DNA from: Enterobacterales bacterium
Lineage (GTDB): Bacteria > Pseudomonadota > Gammaproteobacteria > Enterobacterales > Kangiellaceae
NCBI GenBank assembly: GCA_030949565.1
Contig: JAUZSK010000013.1
Location: 1-64,000 of the forward strand
Length of the DNA stretch: 64,000 nucleotides
Direction: 5' to 3'
This document shows positions 55,305 through 63,112 of the stretch, piece after piece. Made by a program: the position numbers and the translations under genes. Positions within the stretch are counted from its first letter, which is position 1. Each line of letters starts with the position of its first letter. The notes beneath the pieces are model-generated. The model ran no database searches, was not told the DNA's origin, and was given only the letters and a program-made list of their open reading frames with translations.

Positions 55305-56174
55305 TCAATGCTGAGTTTTATTGCCTTGAATAGCTTGATGCCGTTTTAGGTCTAATGCATTAAAATTAAATTGATTTAAACAGAATTCACATTTAACTGT
55401 GATTTTACCTTTTTCTTCGATCATTGATTGGATCTCCTCCACCGGAAACAAAGCCACCGAATCGAGCATTTTTTTCTTGCTACAGCCGCAATGAAACTTA
55501 ACCTCATCGAGCTGTAGATCGCGTACTTCTTCTTGATGAAAAAGTCGACTTAAAAGAACACTGGCATCAATCGATAGGCATTCTTCAGCAGTCAGAGTTT
55601 CTGCTAAATAAACCAGATGATCAAAAGAATCTTGGCTTAGCATATCGGGTAAGGCTTGCAGTAATAGGCCGCAGGATTGGCTATCATTATTAAACAACCA
55701 GATACGAGTTTTCAACTGCTCTGATAGATTGAAGTAGTCTTCTACACAGGCTGCAAAGGTGTCTTTATCAAGCGCCACATAGCCTTGATAGCGTTTACCT
55801 TTTTTGGGTTCAATGGTGATCGATAGTTGTCCGCCTTTGGTCAAATCAGAAAATGACATCCCATTGTAATCCGCTTGTTTGTCATAGCGAGCTATCCCTC
55901 GATAGCCTAGTTTGTGATTGGCTTGAACTACCAAAAGTTTCATTTTATTCGAGGTTTGAAGCTGTAAGGTCAAGCGACCTTCAAATTTAAGGGTGGTAGT
56001 CAATAATATAGTCACCGCAGCTACTTGATTTAGTAGATCAGCGATAGCGGGAGGATATTGATGACTTTGTAATAGACGCTGAACGGAGTCTTCTAGTTGT
56101 ACTAGCTCACCCCTAATACCAAAAGAGTCAAAAATAAATCGATGTATATTATCAGGCATAAATTGGGGTTTCAC
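55305..56174 (-). CDS. hslO: Redox-regulated chaperone Hsp33
   Basis: Hsp33 is a cytoplasmic holdase switched on by oxidants. The C-terminal zinc centre is complete: C-x-C in KFHCGCSKKKML and C-x2-C in VKCEFCLNQF, about 30 residues apart. The N-terminal domain has the family start FIFDSFGIRGELVQLEDSVQ and QVAAVTILLTTTLKFEGRL. The length of 289 is standard. It lies after the EF-G2 gene on the same strand, but the hairpin at 56245-56275 separates them. Confidence 0.95.
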   Translation of the reverse strand: MKPQFMPDNIHRFIFDSFGIRGELVQLEDSVQRLLQSHQYPPAIADLLNQVAAVTILLTTTLKFEGRLTLQLQTSNKMKLLVVQANHKLGYRGIARYDKQADYNGMSFSDLTKGGQLSITIEPKKGKRYQGYVALDKDTFAACVEDYFNLSEQLKTRIWLFNNDSQSCGLLLQALPDMLSQDSFDHLVYLAETLTAEECLSIDASVLLSRLFHQEEVRDLQLDEVKFHCGCSKKKMLDSVALFPVEEIQSMIEEKGKITVKCEFCLNQFNFNALDLKRHQAIQGNKTQH

Positions 56175-56244
56175 TGGATAAAGTAAAATTATAGCATCTC
56201 AATGATCAATAAAATTAACCAAATCGACATTTTGCAGACAAAAA

Positions 56245-56275
56245 ATAACCCCGAGAGCAAAACTTTCGGGGTTAT
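56245..56275 (-). terminator. Rho-independent terminator of fusA2
   Basis: ATAACCCCGAGAG pairs with CTTTCGGGGTTAT (13 pairs, one G-T) around CAAAA. Read on the minus strand it ends in TTTTTTGTC. It lies about 15 bases after the EF-G2 stop. Confidence 0.85.
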
Positions 56276-56290
56276 CGGCTAAAATAGAAT

Positions 56291-58375
56291 TTATTTTTTA
56301 GCGTTTCTTTCTTTTACTTCTTCGATGACCTTTTCAGCAACGCTGTTAGGGCAAGGCATATAGTGTGAGAATTCCATTGAGAACTGACCTCGACCAGAAG
56401 TCATGGTACGCAAACTTCCGATATAACCAAACATCTCAGATAGTGGCACATCGGCTTTAATTCTTACGCCCGTTACACCCGCTTCTTGATCTTTAATCAT
56501 GCCACGACGACGGTTTAAATCGCCGATAACATCACCAACATGATCGTCTGGCGTAAATACGTCAACTTTCATGATTGGCTCAATTAACTGAGGGCCCGCT
56601 TTAGGAATAGACTGACGGAAAGCGCCTTTTGCCGCAATTTCAAAAGCAACTGCAGAGGAGTCAACCGCATGGAATGAGCCATCAAACAATTCAATTTCAA
56701 CGTCTAACACAGGGAATCCGGCTAATACACCTTCTTCCATCATCAAACGGAAGCCTTTTTCAATCGCTGGCCAGAACTCCTTAGGAACGTTACCACCAAC
56801 AACCTTCGAGGTGAAAACATAGCCTGTACCAGGTTCACCCGGCTTGATACGGTAGTCGATTTTACCAAACTGACCCGAACCACCTGATTGCTTCTTATGA
56901 GTGTAGGAATCTTCGATTTCTTTTGTTATAGTTTCACGGTAAGCCACTTGTGGTTCGCCGACTTCTAGTTCAACACCGTAGGTACGCTTCAAGATATCGA
57001 CTTTGATATCCAAGTGAAGCTCTCCCATACCTTTTAGGATGGTATCGCCAGTTTCTTGATCCGATTCAACGATGAAAGTAGGATCTTCTGCCACCATTTT
57101 ACCAATCGCAATACCCATTTTCTCAGAACCACCTTTATCTTTAGGGGTTACAGCGATTGAAATAACTGGCTGAGGGAAAACCATTGGTTCAAGTGTACAA
57201 ACATTTTTTGGATCACAAAGGGTATGACCGGTTTGTACGTTTTTCATGCCTACGATGGCAATAATATCGCCGGCTTGAGCACGGTTAAGTTCGGTACGCT
57301 CATCGGCATGCATTTCAACCATACGGCCAATACGCTCGGTTTTACCGGTAAAAGAGTTCAACAGAGTATCGCCTTTATTGATAACACCTGAATAAACTCG
57401 AACAAAGGTTAGTGCGCCAAAACGGTCATCCATAATTTTAAAAGCAAGCGCTCGTACCGGCTCATCAGGAGAAACGATAGCAAATTCACCGGTAGGAGTA
57501 CCTTCTTCATCGGTTAATGGTTGTGGATCAACTTCGGTGGGTGATGGTAGATAGTCAACAACCGCGTCAAGAATATTCTGCACACCTTTATCTTTAAAGG
57601 CGCTACCACAATAAGTGGGGAAGAAATCGAGTTTCCGTGTACCTTCACGAACGCAGCGTTTAATGTCGTCAATAGAGGGAACTTCACCTTCTAAGTAAGC
57701 TTCCATTAAGTCATCATCCTGATCGAGTGCCGTTTCGATGAGCATTTCGCGGTATTCTGCAACTTTGTCGAGCATATCTTCAGGTACATCACCAATTTCA
57801 AAATCTTCTGGTGCGCCACTTTCACCCCAAATGTAGGATTGTTGAGTTAAAATGTCGACCACACCGACGAAATCATCTTCAATACCGATAGGCAGTGTCA
57901 TAACTAATGGACTAGCGCCCAATACGTCTTCAACCTGTTTAACAACCCGGTAGAAATCTGCGCCCATACGATCAAGCTTGTTGACAAAAATAATACGAGC
58001 CACTTCCGAATCATTGGCGTAACGCCAGTTAGTTTCTGATTGAGGTTCAACACCACCACTGCCACAGAAAACGCCAACACCGCCATCAAGCACTTTTAAT
58101 GAACGATACACTTCAACCGTAAAATCAACGTGTCCTGGCGTATCGATGATGTTCAATCGATGATCTTTCCAAAAACAAGTGGTTGCAGCCGATTGAATGG
58201 TGATGCCTCGCTCCGCTTCTTGTTCCATAAAGTCAGTGGTTGATTCACCATCATGAACTTCACCGGTTTTATGGATTTTACCCGTTAGCTTTAAAATTCG
58301 CTCTGTAGTGGTTGTTTTGCCAGCGTCAACGTGGGCAAATATACCAATATTTCTGTATTTGCTTAAATCAGTCAT
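56291..58375 (-). CDS. fusA2: Elongation factor G, second paralogue (EF-G2)
   Basis: The protein has 694 residues. All G motifs are present ([50 protein letters not shown]), as are domain III-V blocks ending [18 protein letters not shown]. It differs clearly from the str-operon EF-G (for example [20 protein letters not shown]) and belongs to the additional EF-G type found in Pseudomonas and Vibrio relatives. It may specialise in recycling or stress, or give fusidic acid tolerance; this is inference. Monocistronic with its own terminator. Start is the ATG at 58373-58375. Confidence 0.92.
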   Translation of the reverse strand: MTDLSKYRNIGIFAHVDAGKTTTTERILKLTGKIHKTGEVHDGESTTDFMEQEAERGITIQSAATTCFWKDHRLNIIDTPGHVDFTVEVYRSLKVLDGGVGVFCGSGGVEPQSETNWRYANDSEVARIIFVNKLDRMGADFYRVVKQVEDVLGASPLVMTLPIGIEDDFVGVVDILTQQSYIWGESGAPEDFEIGDVPEDMLDKVAEYREMLIETALDQDDDLMEAYLEGEVPSIDDIKRCVREGTRKLDFFPTYCGSAFKDKGVQNILDAVVDYLPSPTEVDPQPLTDEEGTPTGEFAIVSPDEPVRALAFKIMDDRFGALTFVRVYSGVINKGDTLLNSFTGKTERIGRMVEMHADERTELNRAQAGDIIAIVGMKNVQTGHTLCDPKNVCTLEPMVFPQPVISIAVTPKDKGGSEKMGIAIGKMVAEDPTFIVESDQETGDTILKGMGELHLDIKVDILKRTYGVELEVGEPQVAYRETITKEIEDSYTHKKQSGGSGQFGKIDYRIKPGEPGTGYVFTSKVVGGNVPKEFWPAIEKGFRLMMEEGVLAGFPVLDVEIELFDGSFHAVDSSAVAFEIAAKGAFRQSIPKAGPQLIEPIMKVDVFTPDDHVGDVIGDLNRRRGMIKDQEAGVTGVRIKADVPLSEMFGYIGSLRTMTSGRGQFSMEFSHYMPCPNSVAEKVIEEVKERNAKK

Positions 58376-58595
58376 CTTGTTACTCTGTTTTAGGTTAAAT
58401 TCGGATTGTTTTTGTCAAATATCCGGTTAAAAAGTCTTACTAAATTTGGGTCGCCCATGCGAAAGGCGCGCATTATACACTAGATAGTGGGCTAGGTGCA
58501 CTGGCTTTTGCATAAAAATTAAACAAAATCGAGTTATTTGGATATGATGCTGGTTAAACTTGAAAACGGAAGGTCTATGGAAACATATAAGCTAC

Positions 58596-59082
58596 TTATT
58601 TAGATGTGGGAGGGGTGTTTTCAAAGATTAGTTGAATTTTTCGATTGGCTAAATATTTTTTTAACAGTGTGAAGTACTTAATGTTTCCGATATAGAGGAT
58701 TTCTAGCCCTTTTAAATCTTCCTCTTTCAATTTATCGATGGCTTGCATAAGAATTCGAGCGGTTCTCTTTGGATCTCTTCCAGATACAGCAATAGAACGT
58801 CCGGATTGATGTGCCGATTGCAAAAGTAGAATAAGGGTTTGTGCATTACCGTTTTGAACCTCAACTAAATTAGTTTCCTTCCGTTCGCCATTGCCGACTA
58901 TTGCTAGCTGACCGTACTTAGATGAATCAAAGTACAGGTGTTTTTTTCCCAAACGATCTTGTGCAAGTTGCATACGGTCTGAAAGGTTGTCATCTAGGTA
59001 GGGGGGGTGGTGTTAATTGGCAGCTTGAAGCCAAAATAACTAAAACTGATATAAAAAATATTTCTTTCAAAAATAGGGACAT
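58596..59082 (-). pseudogene. Small lipoprotein with a C7 tract after the lipobox
   Basis: The ATG at 59080-59082 gives MSLFLKEIFFISVLVI then a lipobox LASSC, followed by QLTPPP. The proline codons form a run of seven C (59001-59007 as G on the plus strand). With seven the frame ends a few codons later; with six it continues YLDDNLSDRMQLAQDRLGKK to a 161-residue protein ending IFENTPPTSK. The mature part is hydrophilic and ends with a fold I do not recognise (SIAVSGRDPKRTARILMQAI, GLEILYIGNIKYF). Slippage at this tract could switch the lipoprotein on and off, or the extra base may be a sequencing error. An internal ATG at 58973 lacks a ribosome site. Confidence 0.65.
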
Positions 59083-59180
59083 TTCTAATCCAAAGAGTGC
59101 GTTATTTAAGTCCGATGATATAACTGTTTTGATTGATTTTCCAACTCTTTAAATAACAACTAACAAAACAATAAAAGTGC

Positions 59181-59211
59181 TTGACATTTAATTGATGGGG
59201 GGGGGTAACAT
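59181..59211 (+). promoter_or_regulatory. Promoter with a nine-G tract in its spacer
   Basis: A consensus TTGACA (59181-59186) and TAACAT (59206-59211) are 19 bases apart, and the spacer ends in nine consecutive G (59197-59205). With seven G the spacing would be the optimal 17. A ribosome site (GGGAG, 59243-59247) and an ATG (59253) follow. This is the original start region of the Cys-rich gene now separated by the IS. Confidence 0.55.
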
Positions 59212-59253
59212 CGTCGTCGGTATTTTAATTTAACTAAAAAAAGGGAGTTCTTA

Positions 59254-59262
59254 TGAATACTA
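59254..59262 (+). repeat. Left target-site duplication of the ISAs1-type element
   Basis: TGAATACTA directly precedes the IS end (CAGGGCAA) and is repeated exactly after its other end (60466-60474). It lies inside ATG AAT ACT, the first codons of the interrupted gene. Confidence 0.85.
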
Positions 59263-60465
59263 CAGGGCAAGATCGTACTTTATTGAACTTTTAGGTAAAT
59301 TGGTGATCAGATCAGTATCAACCACGAGGAGATACTGCTATGACATTTATAGACCATTTTACTTCAATAGAAGATCCACGAACGAATATTAACGTTAAAC
59401 ATGACCTTTTAGATGTGCTATTTTTAACGGTAAGTGCTGTATTATCAGGTGCAGAAGGCTGGAAGGACATTAAAGAGTTTGGCGATAACAAGCTCGATTG
59501 GCTAAGACAATATAGAGACTTTAAAAACGGAATACCGGTCGATGACACCATTGCTCGGATCATAAGGGCAACCGAGCCTGCACAATTAAACCAGGCATTT
59601 ATTAATTGGGTTAATGAAGTGAGGGTCGATAAGGGGCAAGAACAAATAGCGCTTGATGGAAAACATTACGCCGTTCATTTGATGGAGATAGGCAAAACCG
59701 CATTACACAGTATTACCGCTTGGAGTCGCTCACAAGGATTGGTTCTTGCTCAATTAAAATCGACGGGTAAAAAAAATGAAAATGCTTCGGTTATTGACAT
59801 GCTCAATGTGCTGAATATCAAAGGTGCGTTGATAAGCGCCGATGCGATGAATACACAGAAAAAATCGTCAATACTATTGTTGAAAAGAAAGCGGACTATG
59901 TGCTTTGTGTCAAATTGAACCATAAGAAATACGTCATGAAATTGCCGGTTATTTCCATAAAATCAAAAGAGAAACACCTGAGTTTATTGAAGAGTTTGAG
60001 GAAGTTGATAGTGGTCATGGTCGCATTGAAGCTAGGAAATATAGGCAACTCAGAGAGTGAATGAATGGATTAGTGAGGCGAGTAATTGGTCCAATATTCA
60101 AACGGTTATTGAGGTTGAGCGAGAGCGACATTTTAAAGGTGAAGTGGTGCAGCAAGAAACCTTGTATTACATTAGTTCTTTGGCGCCGGATGTGGAAAGA
60201 ATAGGTAAAGCCATTCGCAGTCATTGGGAGTGGAAAGCACCCATTGGATCCCTTGATGTGACGTTTAAAGAAGATGACTGTCGGATCCGAAATGGTGACG
60301 GAGCTGAAAATGTTGCTGTTATCCGACGATTTGCTTTGAACTTAACGAAACTACACCCTCAAAAAAATAGTATGAGAGGTAAATTGAAGCAGGCAGGATG
60401 GAGTGATAAATTTCGCTCTGAACTAATTTTTGGTCAAAATTAGTACAAAGTATGCGGTTGCCCTG
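59263..60465 (+). mobile_element. ISAs1-family insertion sequence, complete but with a damaged transposase
   Basis: The element is 1203 bases. Its ends are inverted repeats: left CAGGGCAAGATCGTACTTTA and, as reverse complement, right CAGGGCAACCGCATACTTTG, 16 of 20 matching. It is flanked by an exact 9-bp duplication, in the range usual for ISAs1 elements. It carries a single transposase gene. The intact duplication shows simple transposition without later rearrangement. Confidence 0.88.
59340..60443 (+). pseudogene. ISAs1-family DDE transposase with several frameshifts
   Basis: The N-terminal DDE_Tnp_1-associated part (FIDHFTSIEDPRTNINVKHD) and catalytic region (QIALDGKHYAVHLM, ALISADAMNTQKK) are in frame. 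Then the frame breaks at an A6 run (59859-59864), near 59930 (after NHKKY) and near 60050 (after RKYRQL). Further indels around 60225-60255 turn the expected SHWGxEN-LHW motif into SHWEWKAPIG. The end (LDVTFKEDDCRIRNGDGAEN, VIRRFALNL) is typical of the family. The GAGGAGATACTGCT sequence before 59340 is a good ribosome site. As written, no active transposase can be made. Confidence 0.85.
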
Positions 60466-60662
60466 TGAATACTAAAAAACTAATATTATCGGTATTTGCC
60501 GCGACTATAATTAATGTTACAATGGCGATACCAACTGAAGATGATGATGGAATTCGTTGTAACTCTGGAGGTTGTAGCGATGTTGTTACAACGCCCCGTG
60601 GGACCTGGGTTTGTGATAGTGACGGTTGTCGTTTTTTTCCAGTTAGGACTGAAAGAAAGTAA
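60465..60662 (+). CDS. Tiny secreted four-cysteine protein, start rebuilt by the IS insertion
   Basis: The protein has 65 residues: a signal peptide (LILSVFAATIINVTMA) then a ~44-residue acidic mature part with two C-x4-C pairs, CNSGGC and CDSDGC. These could form disulfides or bind a metal in the periplasm. I do not recognise the family. The natural start was the ATG at 59253, now 1.2 kb upstream. Here the last G of the IS and the TG of the target duplication form GTG, in frame with AAT ACT AAA AAA. No ribosome site is obvious before it (TTGCCCTG), so expression is probably poor. The membrane-anchored gene 60685-61344 follows after 22 bases. Confidence 0.6.
   Translation: MNTKKLILSVFAATIINVTMAIPTEDDDGIRCNSGGCSDVVTTPRGTWVCDSDGCRFFPVRTERK
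60466..60474 (+). repeat. Right target-site duplication of the ISAs1-type element
   Basis: TGAATACTA, an exact copy of 59254-59262, directly after the IS right end. It supplies the TG of the new start codon. Confidence 0.85.
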
Positions 60663-60684
60663 TTTTATAGGGTAAGAGCTCAAA

Positions 60685-61344
60685 ATGAATAAAGTATTTA
60701 TAGGTATCGTTAGTTTACTTGTCGCTCTTGCCCTTTATATAAGCTTGAACCAAGATCATGAGCTCAAAAACAATCCAATTATTTTACATAATGTGTCAGA
60801 TAAAATTGATAAACTGGATAATGCTATTCCACAAAAAATGGAAGTACAAAAGACACTATCAAAACAAGCATCAGTATCTAAAAACAGCCAAGTAGTGAAT
60901 AGCAAACTTAAACCACAAAATACTAATTATCCACTTGCTGAAGCTATGTCTGCTGAAGCTATGCAAGATTTAGCAAAAATATTAGAAAGACAAAATCAAA
61001 TGGTATCGAAGAAATTCACATCCAATAACGAATGGTATGGTGTATTTCAAGTGGATGATTATTCTGAGTGGGGATACCATTTGTCAGAAAAATTTAACGA
61101 AAAAATTCTGAATGACAAAATATGGCAAGAACGACCGGTGGAGCTACTTTCTGCAGATTGTCGTACCCGTTTTTGCAAAATTTCTTTCCGTGTTGATGAT
61201 GATATTCCTGTGAAAGATAGAAACTTTTTTTATCCAGATTTGTTGCAAAATATCGATGAAGCAAATTTAAAATCAGCAGTGTTTTATGATTCTGAAACCG
61301 GTGAACTTAATATATACGCTGAACGATGTATCGACTGTGAATAA
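60685..61344 (+). CDS. Membrane-anchored periplasmic protein with paired cysteines, function unknown
   Basis: The protein has 219 residues. One N-terminal helix (VFIGIVSLLVALALYISL) acts as an anchor or signal. A low-complexity linker of ~60 residues follows, then a C-terminal domain of ~130 residues with SADCRTRFCKISFRVDDD and a terminal CIDCE. The C-x4-C pair before a beta strand resembles a hypothetical family in gammaproteobacteria whose role I do not know. It follows the tiny four-cysteine protein, suggesting an envelope pair with shared redox or metal chemistry. The ATG at 60685 is preceded by AGGGTAAGAG. Intact reading frame. Confidence 0.65.
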   Translation: MNKVFIGIVSLLVALALYISLNQDHELKNNPIILHNVSDKIDKLDNAIPQKMEVQKTLSKQASVSKNSQVVNSKLKPQNTNYPLAEAMSAEAMQDLAKILERQNQMVSKKFTSNNEWYGVFQVDDYSEWGYHLSEKFNEKILNDKIWQERPVELLSADCRTRFCKISFRVDDDIPVKDRNFFYPDLLQNIDEANLKSAVFYDSETGELNIYAERCIDCE

Positions 61345-61374
61345 AACTGTTCTATAAGATGCGGAATTGCCCAT

Positions 61375-61797
61375 TTAATCACTTGATATCTGTTTAAACC
61401 GATGAATCTGCCTTCTTTGCTTTTTATCCGGTTTGCCTTGGGTTTTGGGTGCGCCAATTTTTCGCATTTCTGCTATTTGTAAGCGTTTTTGGATGCTTTC
61501 TTCGGTTTCTTGGTACAGGGTTTGAGCAATGCTGGCGGATTGTCGGCGTTCTGAAAGACCTTTGACAACGACTGTTTTTTCATCGAAACCTTGTCTCAGT
61601 TTAACCTGGTGATCTAGCTGAACACAGCGGCTCGGTTTGCATTTATGCCCCTGATAATCCACCTTTCCACCGTCAATTGCGGCTTTGGCCAATGCTCTGG
61701 TTTTATAAAATCGGCAGGCCCAAAGCCATTTATCAATACGAATATTGGTATCGGGTTGGTTGTAGTTGGCTTTTGTCGGTGATTTGGATGATTTCAT
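61375..61797 (-). CDS. hslR: Heat shock protein Hsp15 (S4-domain, ribosome recycling)
   Basis: Hsp15 binds 50S subunits carrying stalled nascent chains. The S4 RNA-binding domain is IRIDKWLWACRFYKTRALAK, then AAIDGGKVDYQGHKCKPSR, followed by a basic C-terminal tail (KIGAPKTQGKPDKKQRRQIH). The protein has 140 residues, similar to E. coli HslR with a ~15-residue N-terminal extension. It is convergent with the preceding gene and has 30 bases between the stops. Confidence 0.93.
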   Translation of the reverse strand: MKSSKSPTKANYNQPDTNIRIDKWLWACRFYKTRALAKAAIDGGKVDYQGHKCKPSRCVQLDHQVKLRQGFDEKTVVVKGLSERRQSASIAQTLYQETEESIQKRLQIAEMRKIGAPKTQGKPDKKQRRQIHRFKQISSD

Positions 61798-62176
61798 AGC
61801 TATTTTGATCTTTATTAACCCTTTTTAATCCTTTTGTCGTTTATTTAAGTCAGGTTATCTTAATTGGCTTCGATGAGATTAGTATTGAAGGCTAATAATG
61901 TTTCTAATGCTCAAAATGGTCAAGTGAAATTCTAAATTAGACTAAAATGCAGGGGTTTTTGGGAGTAAATGCATCAATTTTGGTAAAGATTGCATCGACT
62001 GTGTCTTTTTAACGGTTTCATAGGTTAAATATTGGCATGATTTGGGTTAAACTAGTCCGGTTGCGTCAGCTAAGTTAGATGGCAGGCGCCCCATAGGTGC
62101 GTAATAGAGGCTACTTTGGTAAATGACGCGTTATTTTATCAGTCTCACGCCCTTTTTTATGGTTTATTAGGAATTT
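61798..62176. other. Intergenic region before gspC
   Basis: This stretch separates two divergent genes, hslR and gspC. It contains T-rich tracts and a short GCGCC/AGGTGC inverted repeat (near 62084-62099). I see no clear promoter boxes and no coding frame. Confidence 0.5.
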
Positions 62177-63094
62177 ATGAAGTTATCCACTGACAATTTA
62201 ATCGCTTGGGGTAAAAACTACAGTAATTGGTTACCTGTTATCCAGTGGACCGGTTGGTTCACCCTTTGCCTTATTCTGGCCAAGTTATTTTGGGCATTAA
62301 CCATGCACTTTACAGCCGCAAGTCCAAGTCTTCAGCTTGGACCGATTAAACAAGTTAGTCAGAGCAAATCGACAACCGCAATCAATGTGAAGCCTTTAAT
62401 TGAAAAACACTTATTTGGTAGTAGCGATCAACCGATGTCGGTGGTGGTTGAAGATGTGGTTGAAAGAGTCACTCAACTAAACCTCAAGTTAAGAGGTATC
62501 TATGCGGCCAGTAATCCCTCACGTTCTAATTCGATTATTGAAGATGGCAAAGGCAAGCAAGCGGTTTATTTTATTGGTGACTCACTCAATGTATCGGGGC
62601 GAGTGTTCTTGCGACAGGTTTACCGTGACCGAGTTATTTTAGAAACCAATGGTGTGAAAGAAGTGTTAAAGCTAAAAGATGATATTCCAGGTGTTCGATC
62701 GCCACTTTCTAGCATCCAGTCCAAATTGAGTAAGAAAATCCGTAAAGTACAGGATAAAAGAAAAAATCAGATGATTACTCGCTCGCTGAGTAAATATAAA
62801 AAACAGCTGAAAGAAAACCCTGTGAGTTTAGTCGGGATCGTTAACTATCGTCCCAAGTTAGAAAATGGTGAAATGATCGGCATAGAAATTTCACCGGGTA
62901 AAGATAAACGCTTATTTACTCAGTTAGGGCTAAGACGTAAGGATGTTATCACCGCAATCAATGGTGTGGCCTTAGATAATATACAAAATGCAATGAACCT
63001 GTTGTCGGATATCGGAAATATGCGTGAACTACAGGTTGATATCAAACGAGAAAATGAATCGGTTAATTTGTTAGTGAATTTGGATGAAAAGTAG
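62177..63094 (+). CDS. gspC: Type II secretion system inner-membrane protein GspC
   Basis: GspC links the inner-membrane platform to the GspD secretin and helps choose substrates. The protein has 305 residues: a short cytoplasmic start, one membrane helix (WTGWFTLCLILAKLFWALT), the periplasmic HR domain (IEKHLFGSSDQ, NLKLRGIYAAS, QAVYFIGDSLNVSGRVFLRQ) and a C-terminal PDZ-like domain (FTQLGLRRKDVITAINGVAL). It is the first gene of an operon with gspD 18 bases downstream. The ATG is preceded by a weak AGGAATTT. Confidence 0.92.
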   Translation: MKLSTDNLIAWGKNYSNWLPVIQWTGWFTLCLILAKLFWALTMHFTAASPSLQLGPIKQVSQSKSTTAINVKPLIEKHLFGSSDQPMSVVVEDVVERVTQLNLKLRGIYAASNPSRSNSIIEDGKGKQAVYFIGDSLNVSGRVFLRQVYRDRVILETNGVKEVLKLKDDIPGVRSPLSSIQSKLSKKIRKVQDKRKNQMITRSLSKYKKQLKENPVSLVGIVNYRPKLENGEMIGIEISPGKDKRLFTQLGLRRKDVITAINGVALDNIQNAMNLLSDIGNMRELQVDIKRENESVNLLVNLDEK

Positions 63095-63112
63095 CAATCG
63101 AGTGGTGTTTTA

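Noticed and set aside
58922-59152. Plus-strand open frame ending LIDFPTL, looking like a gene fragment
   Set aside because: The minus strand of the same bases encodes a full lipoprotein signal peptide joined to the downstream frame by one base in the C7 run, which explains the region better.
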